The translations under genes and the position numbers were made by a program. The notes under the pieces are model-generated. The model saw only the letters and a list, made by a program, of their open reading frames with translations, had not been told where the DNA came from and searched no databases. DNA of 64,000 nucleotides from Candidatus Enterococcus murrayae. Its GTDB lineage: Bacteria > Bacillota > Bacilli > Lactobacillales > Enterococcaceae. The stretch spans positions 1 to 64,000 of the forward strand of contig NZ_JAFLVR010000007.1 in NCBI RefSeq assembly GCF_017315985.1, read 5' to 3'. Positions 61,951 through 64,000 of the stretch are shown piece after piece (the first letter of the stretch is position 1; each line of letters opens with the position of its first letter).

Positions 61951-62756
61951 TTCACCCGACCTCCTTTACGTTTTTCGCCAGTCAGCATCATCACGATGAA
62001 CATCGCAACAATCAAAATAACCCCGATTGTCGAACCCATCCCCCAGTTTTGCGTCACCAAGAAATGCTCTTCGATTGCTGTTCCTAACGTGATTACTCGA
62101 TTGCCCCCAATCAGACGTGTTAGCATAAAGAGTGATAACGATGGAATGAATACGGCCTGCACACCACTTTTTACCCCGTTTAAAGAAAGCGGGAAAATCA
62201 CACGCCGGAAGGTATCAAAGTTATTGGCTCCCAAATCACGACTCGCACTGATCAAGGTTGGATTAATTTCTTCAAGCGCATTAAAAATCGGCATAATCAT
62301 AAAGGGCAGTTCGATGTAGGCTGCCACAAACATGAAACTGAAATCTGTGAACAGCAGCTGCTTCTGACCAATACCAATGAAGCTCAGAAAATCATTCACC
62401 GAGCCATTTGCACTAAATATGCCAATAAATGCATAGGCCTTCAGCAGCAAATTGATCCACGTTGGTAAAACGACAAGCAGAAGCAGTAATTGACGATGCT
62501 TCAATTTTGATAAAAAGTACGCTGTTGGATAACTAATCAGCAATGTCATCAACGTGATCAAAAACGCAAACAAAACAGAGTTAACGGTCATCATTAAATA
62601 AGTCTTAGACGTTAAATACGTGTGATAATTCGTTAGAGTAAAGTTGCCGTTCATGTCAAAAAATGATTGATAGACGATCAAAATCACTGGTGCGATGACA
62701 AAAAACAACAGCCAAAAGAAATAAGGAATCGAATAGAATCGACGCATATTTTTCAT
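61947..62756 (-). CDS. potB: Spermidine/putrescine ABC transporter permease
   Basis: 269 aa, six helices, EAA loop ASRDLGANNFDTFRRVIFPLSLNGVKSG. It forms the channel with PotC. Located 14 bases after potA. Confidence 0.95.
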   Translation of the reverse strand: MKNMRRFYSIPYFFWLLFFVIAPVILIVYQSFFDMNGNFTLTNYHTYLTSKTYLMMTVNSVLFAFLITLMTLLISYPTAYFLSKLKHRQLLLLLVVLPTWINLLLKAYAFIGIFSANGSVNDFLSFIGIGQKQLLFTDFSFMFVAAYIELPFMIMPIFNALEEINPTLISASRDLGANNFDTFRRVIFPLSLNGVKSGVQAVFIPSLSLFMLTRLIGGNRVITLGTAIEEHFLVTQNWGMGSTIGVILIVAMFIVMMLTGEKRKGGRVK

Positions 62757-62770
62757 TGAATGATCCCCTC

Positions 62771-63859
62771 CTAATCCTCGTAGCTTTCTAATCGTGCTTC
62801 GAAATCTTCTTCACTTTCATTGAAGCGCATGACATGAATATCTTCTGGCTCAAAATACAATCCAACCTTGCTGCCTTTCTTGGCTTTCTTAGTCGAGTGG
62901 ACCATCCACTCATTCCCGTCCGCATCAATACAATTCATTTCATAATGCACTCCGCGAAACAACTGTGTATCAACAGTCACAACTAATTTACCGTTCTCAG
63001 GAGTCGTCAGCGTTAGATCTTCTGGACGCAAAACAACTTCAACTGGTTCATTCGGACGCATTCCGCCATCGACACACTCAAACGTTTTGCCAACAAATTT
63101 CACTAGGTTATCCTCAACCATTTCACCAGCAACGATATTGCTCTCGCCGACAAAATCCGCCACGAAATGATTGATCGGCTCATCATAAATGTCGACCGGT
63201 GTGCCGCTTTGAACGATCTTCCCCTTATTCATTACAAAAATCTCATCACTCATGGCCAAGGCTTCTTCCTGATCGTGGGTCACGAAGATGAAGGTGATTC
63301 CTAATCGTTTTTGCAGAGCACGTAATTCGTACTGCATATCTGTTCGCAATTTTAAATCCAAAGCGGATAATGGCTCATCCAGCAACAAAATTTTCGGCTC
63401 ATTGACAATGGCACGTGCGATCGCTACCCGCTGACGTTGACCACCAGACATTTCCGTAATTTCGCGATTCTCGTACCCCGGCAACTGAACAAGCTTTAAG
63501 GCTTCCAAAACCTTTTTTTCGATTTCCTTTTTCGATAGTTTTTTAATCTTTAAACCAAACGCCACGTTGTCAAAAACATTCATATGAGGAAATAATGCGT
63601 AGTCTTGAAAAACCGTATTGACCTGACGTTTATTCGCTGGAATATCATTCATTCTTTTTCCTTCAAAAAAAATATCCCCCTCACTCACATCAGTGAAACC
63701 GGCGATAATTCTTAGGATCGTGGTTTTTCCACAGCCGGAGGGACCTAATAATGTATAAAAGCGTCCTTCTTCGATATCGAAATTTATTTCTTTCAATACG
63801 GGATCATCATCGTCGTATTGTTTAATTACATCCTTAAAGGAAATAATCGTGTTTGCCAT
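62771..63859 (-). CDS. potA: Spermidine/putrescine ABC transporter ATPase
   Basis: 362 aa. Walker [10 protein letters not shown], signature [14 protein letters not shown], Walker [12 protein letters not shown], switch His in [14 protein letters not shown], then a TOBE domain (about 280-350). It powers polyamine uptake. First of four tightly linked genes; it lies 17 bases after the XRE-cupin regulator gene, so all five are probably one unit. Confidence 0.96.
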   Translation of the reverse strand: MANTIISFKDVIKQYDDDDPVLKEINFDIEEGRFYTLLGPSGCGKTTILRIIAGFTDVSEGDIFFEGKRMNDIPANKRQVNTVFQDYALFPHMNVFDNVAFGLKIKKLSKKEIEKKVLEALKLVQLPGYENREITEMSGGQRQRVAIARAIVNEPKILLLDEPLSALDLKLRTDMQYELRALQKRLGITFIFVTHDQEEALAMSDEIFVMNKGKIVQSGTPVDIYDEPINHFVADFVGESNIVAGEMVEDNLVKFVGKTFECVDGGMRPNEPVEVVLRPEDLTLTTPENGKLVVTVDTQLFRGVHYEMNCIDADGNEWMVHSTKKAKKGSKVGLYFEPEDIHVMRFNESEEDFEARLESYED

Positions 63860-63876
63860 ACCTTCACGTCCTTTTT

Positions 63877-64000
63877 CTATAAATAAGATTCTGTCGCGAT
63901 GATCAATACCTTACTGATCCCTGACGCTTGATTCTGCAGCCGATGCGGTTTGCTGGCTTCATAATAAATACTTTCACCTTTTTCTGCTTCGTATAAGGTT
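63877..64000 (-). CDS. XRE-cupin transcriptional regulator, 3' part
   Basis: Only the last 40 or so codons are inside the window; the rest lies beyond base 64000. The end reads [22 protein letters not shown]...[11 protein letters not shown], the last strands of a cupin domain. Proteins with an N-terminal XRE helix-turn-helix and such a cupin commonly precede potABCD in Lactobacillales and regulate polyamine uptake. Partial at the window edge. Confidence 0.75.
   Translation of the reverse strand, partial: TLYEAEKGESIYYEASKPHRLQNQASGISKVLIIATESYL

Overview
The window looks like chromosomal DNA from a low-G+C Firmicute of the Lactobacillales, most probably an Enterococcus (an E. avium-type, PTS-rich species is my guess from gene content; I ran no search). 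The pointers are the rex / YdiF-type ABC-F pair, five complete PTS systems, several PRD regulators carrying EIIA domains, PurBox-like sites, strong AGGAGG ribosome sites and potABCD behind an XRE-cupin regulator. Almost all genes lie on the minus strand. I see no insertion sequence, phage or CRISPR array.

Layout. 1-4240: tRNA-Gly(CCC), a thioredoxin-like protein, rex, a YdiF-type ABC-F ATPase and a secreted C39-type peptidase. 4450-13190: a mannose-family PTS with mannonate dehydratase, KDPG aldolase, two dehydrogenases and an odd membrane protein with a degenerate M28-peptidase fold; an RpiR-family regulator is divergent from it, with palindromes and a cre-like site between them. 13310-19400: a cellobiose-family PTS with a GH1 6-phospho-glycosidase whose acid/base Glu is Gln, a LicR-type regulator, and a YczE-type membrane protein overlapping that regulator. 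19600-21940: hemC, sirC and sirB, a partial tetrapyrrole (siroheme-type) set. 22340-23460: an aminotransferase.

23600-33050: a mannitol PTS operon (mtlA, mtlR, mtlF, mtlD) that continues into dhaL, dhaK, 3-hexulose-6-phosphate synthase, 6-phospho-3-hexuloisomerase and a HAD phosphatase. A second hexuloisomerase is divergent from mtlA. This joins polyol uptake to ribulose-monophosphate chemistry and is the most unusual metabolic arrangement here. 33110-42370: a second mannose-family PTS with two class II ketose-bisphosphate aldolases, an FGGY kinase, a zinc alcohol dehydrogenase, a PRD regulator and a small zinc-ribbon protein tightly overlapped by its neighbours. 42370-44430: an orphan 359-aa gene between hairpin-rich, gene-free spacers. 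44430-49850: a fructose-family PTS with a GatZ/KbaZ-like protein and its PRD regulator. The two promoters of this unit share an identically spaced operator, evidently the regulator's binding site.

50190-56780: a PucR-regulated module of an NCS1 permease, a DUF917 protein and a hydantoinase/oxoprolinase-type HyuA, followed divergently by a lone purC paralogue with PurBox-like sites. 56900-59720: small stress or housekeeping genes (PspC-domain protein, two VOC proteins, a membrane-anchored methyltransferase). 60040-64000: potABCD and the 3' end of its XRE-cupin regulator, cut by the window edge.

Overall the region is a sugar-catabolism island: each PTS has its own regulator and enzymes, and most feed KDPG, fructose-6-phosphate or ketose bisphosphates into glycolysis. 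Substrates are inferred from gene families and cannot be fixed from sequence alone.
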